From: Candidatus Zixiibacteriota bacterium | GTDB lineage: Bacteria; Zixibacteria; MSB-5A5; JAABVY01 | Assembly (NCBI GenBank): GCA_011777135.1 | Contig: JAABVY010000314.1 | Coordinates: 6,618-23,220, forward strand | DNA: 16,603 nt | Direction of reading: 5' to 3' | Shown: positions 1-6,510 of the stretch, in pieces | Layout of the letters: every line of letters starts with the position of its first letter | How positions within the stretch are numbered: the stretch's first letter is position 1 | Program-made: the position numbers and the translations under genes | The notes under the pieces: model-generated | The model's database searches: none | What the model was told of the DNA's origin: nothing | Seen by the model: the letters and a program-made list of their open reading frames with translations, nothing else

Positions 1-945
1 TTCTGCATTGGTAGCGCTGAAGACATGACTGCCGTTTACATCGGCGACAAAGAATAAATAGTTGGTGCTATCCGGATACAGGGCTGCTCGGATAGCATCA
101 CGCCCCGGAGAATTGATCGGTCCCGGAGGGAGACCTTTATACTTATAGGTATTGTAAGGGGAATCGACTTTTAAATCCTTTGTATAGAGAGGACGATCCA
201 GCCCGCCCAGAGCATAAATCACTGTCGGGTCACATTGCAGGAGCATATTTCTTTTCAGCCTGTTGTGAAAGACCGATGATATAATCGGCATCTCCTGGGT
301 GACTCCGGTCTCGGCTTCAATCAATGATGCAAAAGTCAGGAGCTCGTTGACATCAAAGCCGATTTCCTCGGCACGTTCCATTAGACGGCTGTCGAGAAAT
401 TCATAAAGCCCGTTGACCAAAATATTAATAAGATATTCCGGGTCGGCATAATAAGGTACCTTGTATGTTTCCGGAAACAAATAACCTTCCAGATCGTCCG
501 GCGAGAAAGGCAGAGAATTCAAAAACTCCGGATCATCCGCCAGCAATAGGAATTCTTCAACCGGTCTTCCCGACTTATCCGCCAGCCTCTCGAGTGTCTG
601 GTTAACAGTCAGACCCTCAGGAATAGTAATCCAAACATAATCGATTTCCCCCTGACGTATTCGCCTCAAAAGGTCGAGGCGCGAATCATCCGGTTCGACA
701 GTGTATCTGCCAGGAACTATTCTTCTGTCCGCACCATACACTCTCAAGTATATTTTTGCTGCTGTTTCCGAGAGATCGAGATTGAGGCTGTCGGCGCGAT
801 GCAGTACGGTGCCCACTACATCGCCGGGATGCACCATGAGATAAATATTTTCATCTGTCGGATTGGCATCCCCGCTCATATGCAAATTGAAATATATAAG
901 AATTACCGCCGCTATAATAAGTATGATTAGTAAGATCTTCTTCAA
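1..945 (-). CDS. mltG: Endolytic murein transglycosylase MltG (YceG-like), 3' end off the window
   Basis: This inner-membrane lytic transglycosylase cuts nascent peptidoglycan glycan strands and so limits their length. I translated 315 codons, open to the window edge. There is a short cytoplasmic N-terminus, one hydrophobic anchor (about residues 3-20), a LysM-like periplasmic stretch (about 33-110) and the YceG domain. Visible family motifs are SLIEAETG with the expected catalytic Glu (E210 or E212), LLQCDPTVIYALGG, and GLPPGPINSPG. The reading ends at FSATNAE, where family members usually have only about 15-20 residues left. The start is taken as TTG, because AGGAGA lies 8 nt upstream and no earlier in-frame start fits. 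Its first bases overlap the stop of the 42-aa ORF upstream (TTGA), which suggests translational coupling. Family identity is clear. Only the TTG start is inferred. Confidence 0.93.
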   Translation of the reverse strand, partial: MKKILLIILIIAAVILIYFNLHMSGDANPTDENIYLMVHPGDVVGTVLHRADSLNLDLSETAAKIYLRVYGADRRIVPGRYTVEPDDSRLDLLRRIRQGEIDYVWITIPEGLTVNQTLERLADKSGRPVEEFLLLADDPEFLNSLPFSPDDLEGYLFPETYKVPYYADPEYLINILVNGLYEFLDSRLMERAEEIGFDVNELLTFASLIEAETGVTQEMPIISSVFHNRLKRNMLLQCDPTVIYALGGLDRPLYTKDLKVDSPYNTYKYKGLPPGPINSPGRDAIRAALYPDSTNYLFFVADVNGSHVFSATNAE

Positions 946-1070
946 TTTCTCGCTCTCCTGAAATATGCAAAAATATCCGCGATAATTCTCATCGGAAAAT
1001 AAAGAACTGCCGCAAGCATTACTATTACGGAAACTACGATTGAGAATGCCGCTCTTATCACCGAACTCAT
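942..1070 (-). CDS. 42-aa single-pass membrane microprotein between ruvX and mltG
   Basis: This small ORF begins MSSVIRAAFSIVVSVIVMLA and ends FRRARN. It has one predicted membrane helix (about residues 8-25) followed by a basic, amphipathic tail, so the topology is probably N-out or a re-entrant hairpin with a positive C-terminus. Its ATG overlaps the ruvX stop (ATGA) and its TGA overlaps the mltG TTG start (TTGA). Two 4-nt overlaps in a row, all on one strand, are hard to explain unless the ORF is translated. I do not recognise a family. A role next to MltG, such as membrane placement or regulation of the transglycosylase, is inference from context only. It could instead act mainly as a translational relay that delivers ribosomes to the TTG start of mltG. 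There is no obvious SD of its own, as expected for a coupled ORF. Confidence 0.72.
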   Translation of the reverse strand: MSSVIRAAFSIVVSVIVMLAAVLYFPMRIIADIFAYFRRARN

Positions 1071-1480
1071 TCCCTCTGATCCCTGAGATAATCGTTCAAA
1101 ATCAGGGCCGCACTTATAGCATCGATCCTGTTCTTGTTTCCCTTAATACTTTTACCCATCTGATGCAGATATTTTTCCGCTTCTTCTGATGTATAGCGTT
1201 CATCCGAATATTCTATTTCCACATCCACAAGCTTCTCAAGCCGCACTTTGAAATCTTCAACCTTCAAGGTCATCTCGCTTTTTGTACCATCATCATTCAG
1301 CGGGTATCCCAGAATAATCTTATGGATATCCTCTGAAAACACGAATTCGGCAGCTTTTTGAGCAGCGTCCTTTTCCGATTTGACTTTCAACGTCAATGTT
1401 TTTGAAACGAAGCTGAGTGTCGGATCGGTAAATGCCAGTCCGATTCTTTTGGTGCCGAAATCGATCGCCATAACTTTCAT
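1067..1480 (-). CDS. ruvX: RuvX/YqgF-family pre-16S rRNA nuclease / Holliday-junction resolvase homologue
   Basis: A 137-aa RNase H-fold protein. It is known as the nuclease that trims the 5' end of 16S rRNA (YqgF) and is also annotated as a Holliday-junction resolvase. The N-terminus MKVMAIDFGTKRIGLAFTD carries the first catalytic Asp (D7). GYPLNDDG, the DERYTSEEAEKYL segment (second acidic site) and RIDAISAALILNDYL (C-terminal Asp) complete the family pattern. The reading frame stays open to an ATG at 1534, but the 18 extra residues match nothing in the family and the usual length is about 138 aa, so the ATG at 1480 is chosen. No clear SD precedes it. A TTGCGC-17-TATATA element would start transcription at about the ATG, so leaderless translation is possible. 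The order ruvX-mltG is common in bacteria, often after alaS, which is not in this window. Confidence 0.93.
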   Translation of the reverse strand: MKVMAIDFGTKRIGLAFTDPTLSFVSKTLTLKVKSEKDAAQKAAEFVFSEDIHKIILGYPLNDDGTKSEMTLKVEDFKVRLEKLVDVEIEYSDERYTSEEAEKYLHQMGKSIKGNKNRIDAISAALILNDYLRDQRE

Positions 1481-1487
1481 ACGCAAA

Positions 1488-1516
1488 TATATACGCAATC
1501 CAATAATCATGCGCAA
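1488..1516 (-). promoter_or_regulatory. Possible sigma-70 promoter of ruvX
   Basis: On the minus strand TTGCGC (1516-1511) and TATATA (1493-1488) are separated by 17 nt. Predicted initiation is at about 1480, on the A of the chosen ATG. Both boxes deviate from consensus and the area is AT-rich, so this is a weak call. Confidence 0.28.
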
Positions 1517-1536
1517 CATCAGAACAGTCATCATTT

Positions 1537-1575
1537 ATGCATTTTAATGCATACTGATAAATGCAAAGTAATGCT
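1537..1575. promoter_or_regulatory. Cluster of four ATGC elements, possible operator or enhancer site
   Basis: ATGCAT (1537-1542), ATGCAT (1547-1552), ATGCA (1561-1565) and ATGCT (1571-1575) fall within 39 nt. The first pair forms a dyad ATGCAT-N4-ATGCAT, and TGCAT (1548-1552) with ATGCA (1561-1565) forms a second dyad. The cluster lies between the divergent ruvX and 206-aa genes, about 155 nt upstream of the sigma-54 element. That is a usual distance for an enhancer-binding-protein site. The function is inferred from position and symmetry. Confidence 0.35.
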
Positions 1576-1704
1576 AATCACCCGTGGACAGCTTGTAAGA
1601 GCGCCTCTCCTGCTTGGCAGATCCTCCGCCCATGTTATTGATTCATAATAAATTGCGAAAACTGGCTACACCTCTCGATATTGCTCTCCGCAAATCTATA
1701 ACGG

Positions 1705-1720
1705 TGGCACATCTGTTGCT
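1705..1720 (+). promoter_or_regulatory. Sigma-54 (RpoN) -24/-12 promoter
   Basis: TGGCAC-N5-TTGCT matches the sigma-54 consensus, with the invariant GG (1706-1707) and GC (1718-1719) exactly 10 nt apart. Transcription would start near 1731, giving an about 30-nt leader that contains the SD AAGGAGGT before the ATG at 1762. Orientation and spacing both fit the 206-aa gene downstream. Such promoters need an AAA+ enhancer-binding activator, and none is encoded in the window. Confidence 0.7.
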
Positions 1721-1761
1721 GAATTAAGGATTAGAACAAAAGGTCGTTAAGGAGGTCAGCA

Positions 1762-2382
1762 ATGTTGAGCAACATATGTAAAAGAGGTTTTCCTAAAGAC
1801 CGACTGGACAAAATACCGGAGCCCAAGATAAAAAGGGATGAAAATGGCTGGTATATAGTCAGCATCTCTGAGGGGGTTAAGGTTCATATAGAAGAATACT
1901 ATAAATTTCTGGAAAAACTCTGGAATCGCGCTGCACTGCTCTACGAGGAAGTCCAGAATAAGCTGGCTGACACTCCTGAGGATTCTATGGAAGCCAAGGC
2001 TTTCTACAGAAGCCATAAATTGATTCTGGAAATAGTCCTGGGAACCATTAAAAATTTCTATAAAGCTGATGACAGCCTGGGAGTTTTTATGTCTCCCTGG
2101 TGTTTCGGCACAGTGGTGCTGGAAAAAGTCGAACAGGTTAGAGATAAGATCAAAAGAGGAGAAAGCGTAAAACATGATGTAGGCGATTACCCATACTACG
2201 TGGTTCGATATATCGAGGAAACCCATAGAAAAAGCCTTCTGGACCTTTTTGAGTTTCCGGAGAAAGCTTTTTCCATGCGCTGGCAGTATTCGGAACTTTT
2301 GAAACGTTACTCGAAGACACTTACCAATATTACGACCTCTCTACAGTCGGTCCTGCTGATGGTGAGAAGCTATACCTCTTAA
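1762..2382 (+). CDS. Hypothetical 206-aa helical cytoplasmic protein, sigma-54-driven
   Basis: I do not recognise this family. The ATG follows a near-perfect SD (AAGGAGGT, about 6 nt spacer), so the start is secure. There is no signal peptide and no membrane segment. Residues 25-45 read like a short beta region (GWYIVSISEGVKVHIEEYY). The rest is mostly predicted amphipathic helix rich in Lys, Glu, Tyr and Leu. There are two Cys: one near the N-terminus (SNICKRG) and one in MSPWCFGTVV near the middle. It is probably a monocistronic gene, with a sigma-54-type promoter upstream and a rho-independent terminator 22 nt after the stop. Sigma-54 control suggests a conditional role (nutrient, envelope stress or surface functions), but nothing in the sequence says which. 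A long antisense ORF over 1756-2226 is a shadow. Confidence 0.85.
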   Translation: MLSNICKRGFPKDRLDKIPEPKIKRDENGWYIVSISEGVKVHIEEYYKFLEKLWNRAALLYEEVQNKLADTPEDSMEAKAFYRSHKLILEIVLGTIKNFYKADDSLGVFMSPWCFGTVVLEKVEQVRDKIKRGESVKHDVGDYPYYVVRYIEETHRKSLLDLFEFPEKAFSMRWQYSELLKRYSKTLTNITTSLQSVLLMVRSYTS

Positions 2383-2404
2383 AATACTCTGTCCCGCCTA
2401 TCAG

Positions 2405-2437
2405 AAGAATCCCGTCACCTGGCGGGGTTCTTTTTTT
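2405..2437 (+). terminator. Rho-independent terminator of the 206-aa gene
   Basis: A 12-bp stem is centred on CCCGTC-ACCT-GGCGGG (2411-2426), extended by A-T, G-C and wobble pairs on both sides, and runs directly into a T-rich tract (2428-2437). It begins 22 nt after the stop at 2382. Confidence 0.9.
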
Positions 2438-2529
2438 ATTAGCAAGCTAACCTAATCCACTTTATACCGGGATTGGATTATTCATGATCTTGATTGCCGG
2501 AGCAGCCTCCCTCGCTAATTGAAAATTTC

Positions 2530-2591
2530 TTGTATCCAACCCGTATCGTTTTATATTGCAGTCTATATATAAGGTCGAATGATTCTATAAT
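2530..2591 (+). promoter_or_regulatory. Candidate promoters upstream of ridA
   Basis: Two options are visible. One is TTGTAT (2530-2535), 16 nt, then TATATT (2552-2557). The other is a perfect -10 TATAAT (2586-2591) with no good -35, which would give a leader of about 20 nt carrying just the SD. The rest of the gap 2438-2615 holds no ORF with an SD and no other structure I can support. Confidence 0.4.
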
Positions 2592-2615
2592 ATATTTATG
2601 CGATAGGAGCTTAAT

Positions 2616-3002
2616 ATCAAACGCGAAATAATTAAGACCAGCAAGGCGCCCAAGGCAATCGGGCCCTACAGCCAGGCTATTAAATGTGAATGCTCGGGTT
2701 TTGTGTTCTGTTCAGGGCAGATTTCGATGAAGCCGGATACAAGAGAGGTCATAACAGGCGGAGCATCAGAGCAAACCCGCCAGGTTTTGGAAAATCTTAA
2801 GGCGGTGCTTGAGAAAGCCGGACTTGGATTGGAGAATGTTGTCAAGACAACCATCTACCTGACCAGTATGGATGACTTCAATCTCATGAATGAGATCTAT
2901 GAACAGTATTTCAGCTCGAATCCCCCCGCTCGTGCGACTCTGGAGGTTGCCAGTCTACCCAAAAACGTGAAGGTCGAAATAGAAGCGATTGCCTGTTATT
3001 GA
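2616..3002 (+). CDS. ridA: RidA (YjgF/YER057c/UK114) enamine/imine deaminase, apparent AUC start
   Basis: RidA trimers hydrolyse reactive 2-aminoacrylate and other enamines/imines from PLP enzymes and so protect metabolism. From codon 2616 the protein reads (M/I)KREIIKTSKAPKAIGPYSQ, then FCSGQIS, and ends NVKVEIEAIACY. That gives 128 aa, the normal family length. The active-site Arg is present (R106 in PPARATLEV). No in-frame ATG, GTG or TTG exists between the upstream stop (2604-2606) and a GTG at 2703. That GTG would remove 29 residues, including the conserved GPYSQA segment. AGGAG (2605-2609) sits 6 nt before ATC at 2616, exactly where a start should be, so I infer AUC initiation. A sequencing error or a mutated ATG is the alternative. 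The gene is followed after 111 nt by the OsmC gene, with no terminator seen between them. Confidence 0.9.
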   Translation: MKREIIKTSKAPKAIGPYSQAIKCECSGFVFCSGQISMKPDTREVITGGASEQTRQVLENLKAVLEKAGLGLENVVKTTIYLTSMDDFNLMNEIYEQYFSSNPPARATLEVASLPKNVKVEIEAIACY

Positions 3003-3113
3003 TTCTCTGTATGCATTCATAATGGATCGAATTGTCGGAACAGATAAACGTATCTATTGCTTATAGTGCTGTAAGCTCAAGGAAACAAAAGTACAGATGA
3101 GGAGACCTTTTCA

Positions 3114-3530
3114 ATGATTAATGCAAATGTTAAATGGGCAGGCAAAAAACAACTGATAGCCACAGGTGAAAAGTCAGGACATTCAATTGTGGTCGATATG
3201 GCCAAAGAGGCCGGTGGCGATGACACCGGCATGCGTCCCACGGAGCTTCTGCTATTGAGTATTGCCAGCTGCACCGCTATAGATATGCTGAATATCCTGG
3301 GCAAGATGAAAATAGAATTGACCCGCTGTGAGGTAAAAATAAGTGGTTACCAGAGGGAAGATTATCCTAAATATTTTAACAGAATGAAACTGACGTATAT
3401 CCTCTCCGGCGAAGGTCTCACGAGAAAAAAGGCCAAAAAGGCCATAGATTTATCGATGGATAAGTATTGTGCTGTCTCTCAAACAGTTAAGGGTCGCACT
3501 GAATTTGAAATCGAAATCGATATAGTCTGA
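3114..3530 (+). CDS. OsmC/Ohr-family thiol peroxidase-like protein
   Basis: A 138-aa soluble protein of the OsmC superfamily, whose characterised members reduce organic hydroperoxides with a reactive Cys pair. Family landmarks are in order: MRPTELLLLSIASCTAIDML with the first Cys (C53), the central helix after it, PKYFNRMKLTYILSG, and MDKYCAVSQTVKG with the second Cys (C119), ending in a beta strand. The length fits the short OsmC/YhfA-like branch rather than Ohr specifically, so I give no gene symbol. The start is supported by GAGGAG about 10 nt upstream of the ATG. The neighbour RidA is also a damage-control enzyme, so joint roles in metabolite or oxidant detoxification are plausible. The peroxidase substrate cannot be read from sequence. 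Confidence 0.88.
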   Translation: MINANVKWAGKKQLIATGEKSGHSIVVDMAKEAGGDDTGMRPTELLLLSIASCTAIDMLNILGKMKIELTRCEVKISGYQREDYPKYFNRMKLTYILSGEGLTRKKAKKAIDLSMDKYCAVSQTVKGRTEFEIEIDIV

Positions 3531-3607
3531 AAAAATAAGAAACCTCCCCTGAAAATCTAAGTAAAAAAGAGGGTGAACAAATACAAAATACGAGGAGGAT
3601 ATTAACC

Positions 3608-4618
3608 ATGAAAAGATTCCGAAATCAAATTATCTTAACTGTGGGCCTGGTATTGGCTTTGGGGCTGTTTCTGGGAAGCAATATGCTGTTTGCAGAGTCA
3701 GCCAAGGATGAGCAGGCCGAAACCTACCAGAAAGCCTGGCTCGGCGTTTATATGCAGGACCTGACTGAGGATATCGCTGAAGCCCTCGGAATCGAAGTGG
3801 AAGAGGGAGTTCTGATAAACGACGTTATCGAAGACTCGCCGGCGGATAAGGCCGGACTCGAGGATGGCGATGTCATCGTTCGTCTCGGTTCTGATGTTGT
3901 TGATGACGCAGGTGATCTTTCTAAGGCTATCAAGAGTAGAAAGCCGGGTGAAAAAGTCGACCTGGTCATTTACCGTGACGGCGAGAAGAAGGATTTTTCA
4001 GTCGTCCTGGGCGAGTCCCAGGAGCGCAAAGACAGGCGCTTTTCGCTGGAAGCTCCCAAAGCAAAGCAGTATAGGCAGTTTTTCAAGGAAATGACTTCGG
4101 GCGGATATCTGGGCGTGGTCCTGCAGTCATTGAGCGATCAACTGGCCGATTATTTTGAGGTCGATGATGGTGTCCTGATCACCGAAGTTGAAAAGGACTC
4201 GCCTGCGGATAAGGCCGGTCTGAAAGCCGGTGATGTAATAGTCGCCTTAAACGGCAAAGAGGTGAGCACACCATCTGGTGTTTCATCCATGATCAGAAAG
4301 TATGAAGAAGGTGAGAAGGTCGATATCGAAGTCGTCCGCAAGGGCGCGGAGATGCAGTTTACGGCCGAGATCGCCGAACGTGAATTTGATGATGATTTGT
4401 ATGGGCTGTTCGGTGGAGAGAACTGGGAACCGGGTATACTTCATATTCCCGACCCGCATCATTTTCAGTGGAACTTCGATCCTGATGATTTTGAATTCGA
4501 CTACGAGGAGTTCAACAAAGAATTCGGTGAGGAATTCCGCGAGGAAATGGAAGAGCTGCGTGAGGAGATTAATGAATTAAGAGATGAACTCCAGGAGCTG
4601 AAAAAAGATCTCGATTAA
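3608..4618 (+). CDS. Exported tandem-PDZ protein without a protease domain
   Basis: A 336-aa secreted or periplasmic protein. The N-terminus is a Sec signal peptide (MKRFRNQ, hydrophobic core 8-23, likely cut after LFA29). Two PDZ domains follow, about 44-133 (AWLGVYMQDL; GVLINDVIEDSPADKAGLEDGDVIV) and about 160-255 (GGYLGVVLQSL; SPADKAGLKAGDVIVALNG). They resemble the PDZ pairs of HtrA/DegP proteases, but there is no trypsin-like domain and no His-Asp-Ser triad. The tail (about 256-336) is strongly acidic and ends in a Glu/Arg/Leu coiled coil (EEMEELREEINELRDELQEL), probably for oligomerisation. The start is supported by GAGGAGG 9 nt upstream. It is likely a periplasmic peptide-binding scaffold or chaperone, or a partner for a protease encoded elsewhere. 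It is followed by its own terminator. Confidence 0.88.
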   Translation: MKRFRNQIILTVGLVLALGLFLGSNMLFAESAKDEQAETYQKAWLGVYMQDLTEDIAEALGIEVEEGVLINDVIEDSPADKAGLEDGDVIVRLGSDVVDDAGDLSKAIKSRKPGEKVDLVIYRDGEKKDFSVVLGESQERKDRRFSLEAPKAKQYRQFFKEMTSGGYLGVVLQSLSDQLADYFEVDDGVLITEVEKDSPADKAGLKAGDVIVALNGKEVSTPSGVSSMIRKYEEGEKVDIEVVRKGAEMQFTAEIAEREFDDDLYGLFGGENWEPGILHIPDPHHFQWNFDPDDFEFDYEEFNKEFGEEFREEMEELREEINELRDELQELKKDLD

Positions 4619-4640
4619 CCAGAGATATAGCTTTCAAATA

Positions 4641-4669
4641 AATCCTCCCGGTAGCGGGGGGATTTTTTA
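4641..4669 (+). terminator. Rho-independent terminator of the tandem-PDZ gene
   Basis: A 10-bp stem AATCCTCCCG / CGGGGGGATT (4641-4650, 4655-4664), loop GTAG, followed by a T tract (4663-4668). It starts 22 nt after the stop codon. Confidence 0.92.
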
Positions 4670-4731
4670 TTGCCGTCGACTTTGTCAAAAAGAGCTTGTT
4701 TAAAGCCTGCTTATGATTATTATTTCTGGTT

Positions 4732-6507
4732 ATGCGTTTGGCTAGATTTCCAAAATACCTGCAGCTTCTGGGGATAAGGTACTACCGGCACCATAAGCCT
4801 TCCGAGACTCAGATACTTATCCTGCTCTCATTCGTCGTGGGAATCTCTACCGGGCTGGGAGCGGTGCTCTTTATCTGGCTGATCGAACAGGCCAAACACT
4901 TTTTCTTTGGATATTCATTATCCTATCTCAATCAGTTTATAGTAGAATGGAGATTCTGGATACCTCTAATACCGCTTCTGGGGGGCCTGCTGGTAGGGCC
5001 GATTGTATATCGTTATGCCCGCGAAGCCCGGGGGCATGGCGTTCCGGAGGTGATGGAGTCGGTGGCTTTGCGGGGCGGTATAATCCGGCCCCGCGTGGCC
5101 ATTGCCAAATCAATTGCCTCAGCCTTATGTATCGGATCGGGCGGCTCGGCGGGGCGTGAAGGACCGATTGTCCAGATCGGATCGACCATCGGTTCTATGA
5201 TAGGTCAGTTGTTCCGCATGTCCGGGGAGAGGGTGAAGATCCTGGTTGGATGCGGCGCGGCGGCAGGTATTTCAGCAGTCTTTAATGCCCCGATTGCCGG
5301 CGTAATCTTTGCCCTGGAGATAATTCTGGGCGATTTCGGAATCCGAACTTTCTCGCCCGTAATATTATCCTCGGTTATCGCCTCGGTAATTTCGCGCTCA
5401 ATCCTGGGCGACAGCCCGGCTTTCGATATTCCCAGGGAACATACACTCGTATCAGCTTATGAAATTCCGCTCTATATATTGCTGGGCGGATTCACTGCGG
5501 TGATAGGAAAATCTTTCACAAAACTTCTCTACTTCGCGGAAGATCTGTTTGATAAATTGAAAATCCAGGGATTTTTGAAGCCTGCATTGGGGGGATTGAT
5601 GTTGGGCATTGTAGGACTTTTCCTGCCCCAGATTTTTGCTGACGGTTACGATACGATTGAACTGGCCCTGATTGGCGGGGTGCCATTCCTTCTTCTGGGA
5701 ATCCTGATCCTGGCCAAAATTCTGGCCACATCCCTCACTCTCGGCTCCGGCAATTCCGGAGGGATCTTTGCTCCTTCGTTATTCATGGGCGCGGTGGCGG
5801 GAGGATTTTTTGGATACCTGGCACATTATCTGTTCCCGACAGTAACCGCCACATCCGGTGCATATGCCCTGGTGGGCATGGCGGGTGTGGTGGCAGCTAC
5901 AACTCATGCCCCGATTACGGCGATATTGATAATTTTTGAGATGACAGGTGACTATCAGATAATATTAGCCCTGATGGTCACCTGCGTTTTTGCGACCCTG
6001 ATATCAAGACGCATAGATCGGGAATCTATATACAGCCTTAAACTGTCACGGCGAGGAATCAAGTTGAGGAGCGGAAGGGATGTGGCAATTCTATCCTCCA
6101 TTAAGGTCAAAGACGTAATGAACGACCAATATGTGACTATTCCCCACAATACACCTCTTCACCAGCTCCTGCATATATTTGAGGAAACTCGCGATGATCA
6201 TTTTCCTGTGATAGACTCGAATGGTAATCTACTCGGGACGATCTCGTTTCAGGATTTGCGCTATATCGCAACATCTACCGGCCTGGATACACTAGTAATA
6301 GCGGCCGATATTGTCCACAAGCATCCTGCTCATGTCTCTCCCGAGGATACGCTTGATGAGGCCTTGAAGAAGATTGCCGCACGGGATATTGATGTCGTTC
6401 CTGTAGTGGCCGACGATGACGAAGAAAAATTACTGGGCCTTCTGGATAAAAGTGCTATATATTCAGCCTATAACAGGCGAGTTATCGATAAAATCAGCAA
6501 AGCTTAA
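4732..6507 (+). CDS. CLC-family chloride channel/transporter with C-terminal CBS pair
   Basis: A 591-aa inner-membrane anion channel or exchanger. The CLC core (about 25-445) shows the selectivity and gating motifs: GHGVP (101-105, normally GSGIP), GREGP with the gating Glu E143, NSGGIFAP (341-348), and the pore Tyr Y434 in ESIYSLKL. Two CBS domains follow (about 455-515 and 520-588; KDVMNDQYVTIP and HKHPAHVSPEDTLDEAL), as in nucleotide-sensing CLCs. The position matching the proton glutamate E203 of the E. coli exchanger is Ile (I197, in FALEIILGDF), and the central Ser is His102. Passive channel behaviour is therefore possible. No SD is visible before the ATG. A TTGTTT-16-TATTAT element (4696-4723) would start transcription almost at the ATG. 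The M50-fusion gene follows 3 nt after the stop, so the two are probably cotranscribed. Confidence 0.93.
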   Translation: MRLARFPKYLQLLGIRYYRHHKPSETQILILLSFVVGISTGLGAVLFIWLIEQAKHFFFGYSLSYLNQFIVEWRFWIPLIPLLGGLLVGPIVYRYAREARGHGVPEVMESVALRGGIIRPRVAIAKSIASALCIGSGGSAGREGPIVQIGSTIGSMIGQLFRMSGERVKILVGCGAAAGISAVFNAPIAGVIFALEIILGDFGIRTFSPVILSSVIASVISRSILGDSPAFDIPREHTLVSAYEIPLYILLGGFTAVIGKSFTKLLYFAEDLFDKLKIQGFLKPALGGLMLGIVGLFLPQIFADGYDTIELALIGGVPFLLLGILILAKILATSLTLGSGNSGGIFAPSLFMGAVAGGFFGYLAHYLFPTVTATSGAYALVGMAGVVAATTHAPITAILIIFEMTGDYQIILALMVTCVFATLISRRIDRESIYSLKLSRRGIKLRSGRDVAILSSIKVKDVMNDQYVTIPHNTPLHQLLHIFEETRDDHFPVIDSNGNLLGTISFQDLRYIATSTGLDTLVIAADIVHKHPAHVSPEDTLDEALKKIAARDIDVVPVVADDDEEKLLGLLDKSAIYSAYNRRVIDKISKA

Positions 6508-6510
6508 AAC

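Noticed and set aside
1481..1534. 18-codon N-terminal extension of RuvX from ATG at 1534
   Set aside because: The extra residues match nothing in the family, which begins just before the Asp of AIDFGT.
1580..1640. tRNA-like stretch (AGAGCGCC, CTGCTTGGCAG) in the ruvX/206-aa spacer
   Set aside because: The pieces recall D-arm and anticodon-arm words, but there is no T-arm GTTCGAATC, no acceptor stem pairing and no cloverleaf on either strand.
1756..2226. 156-codon minus-strand ORF opposite the 206-aa gene
   Set aside because: No SD, and its frame is fully explained as antisense of a gene that has a strong SD, promoter and terminator.
2473..2523. Short ORF MILIAGAASLAN in the spacer before ridA
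   Set aside because: No SD and only 12 codons, so it is probably chance.
2703..3002. GTG at 2703 as the ridA start
   Set aside because: It would delete the conserved N-terminal strand and GPYSQA motif and has no SD at proper spacing.
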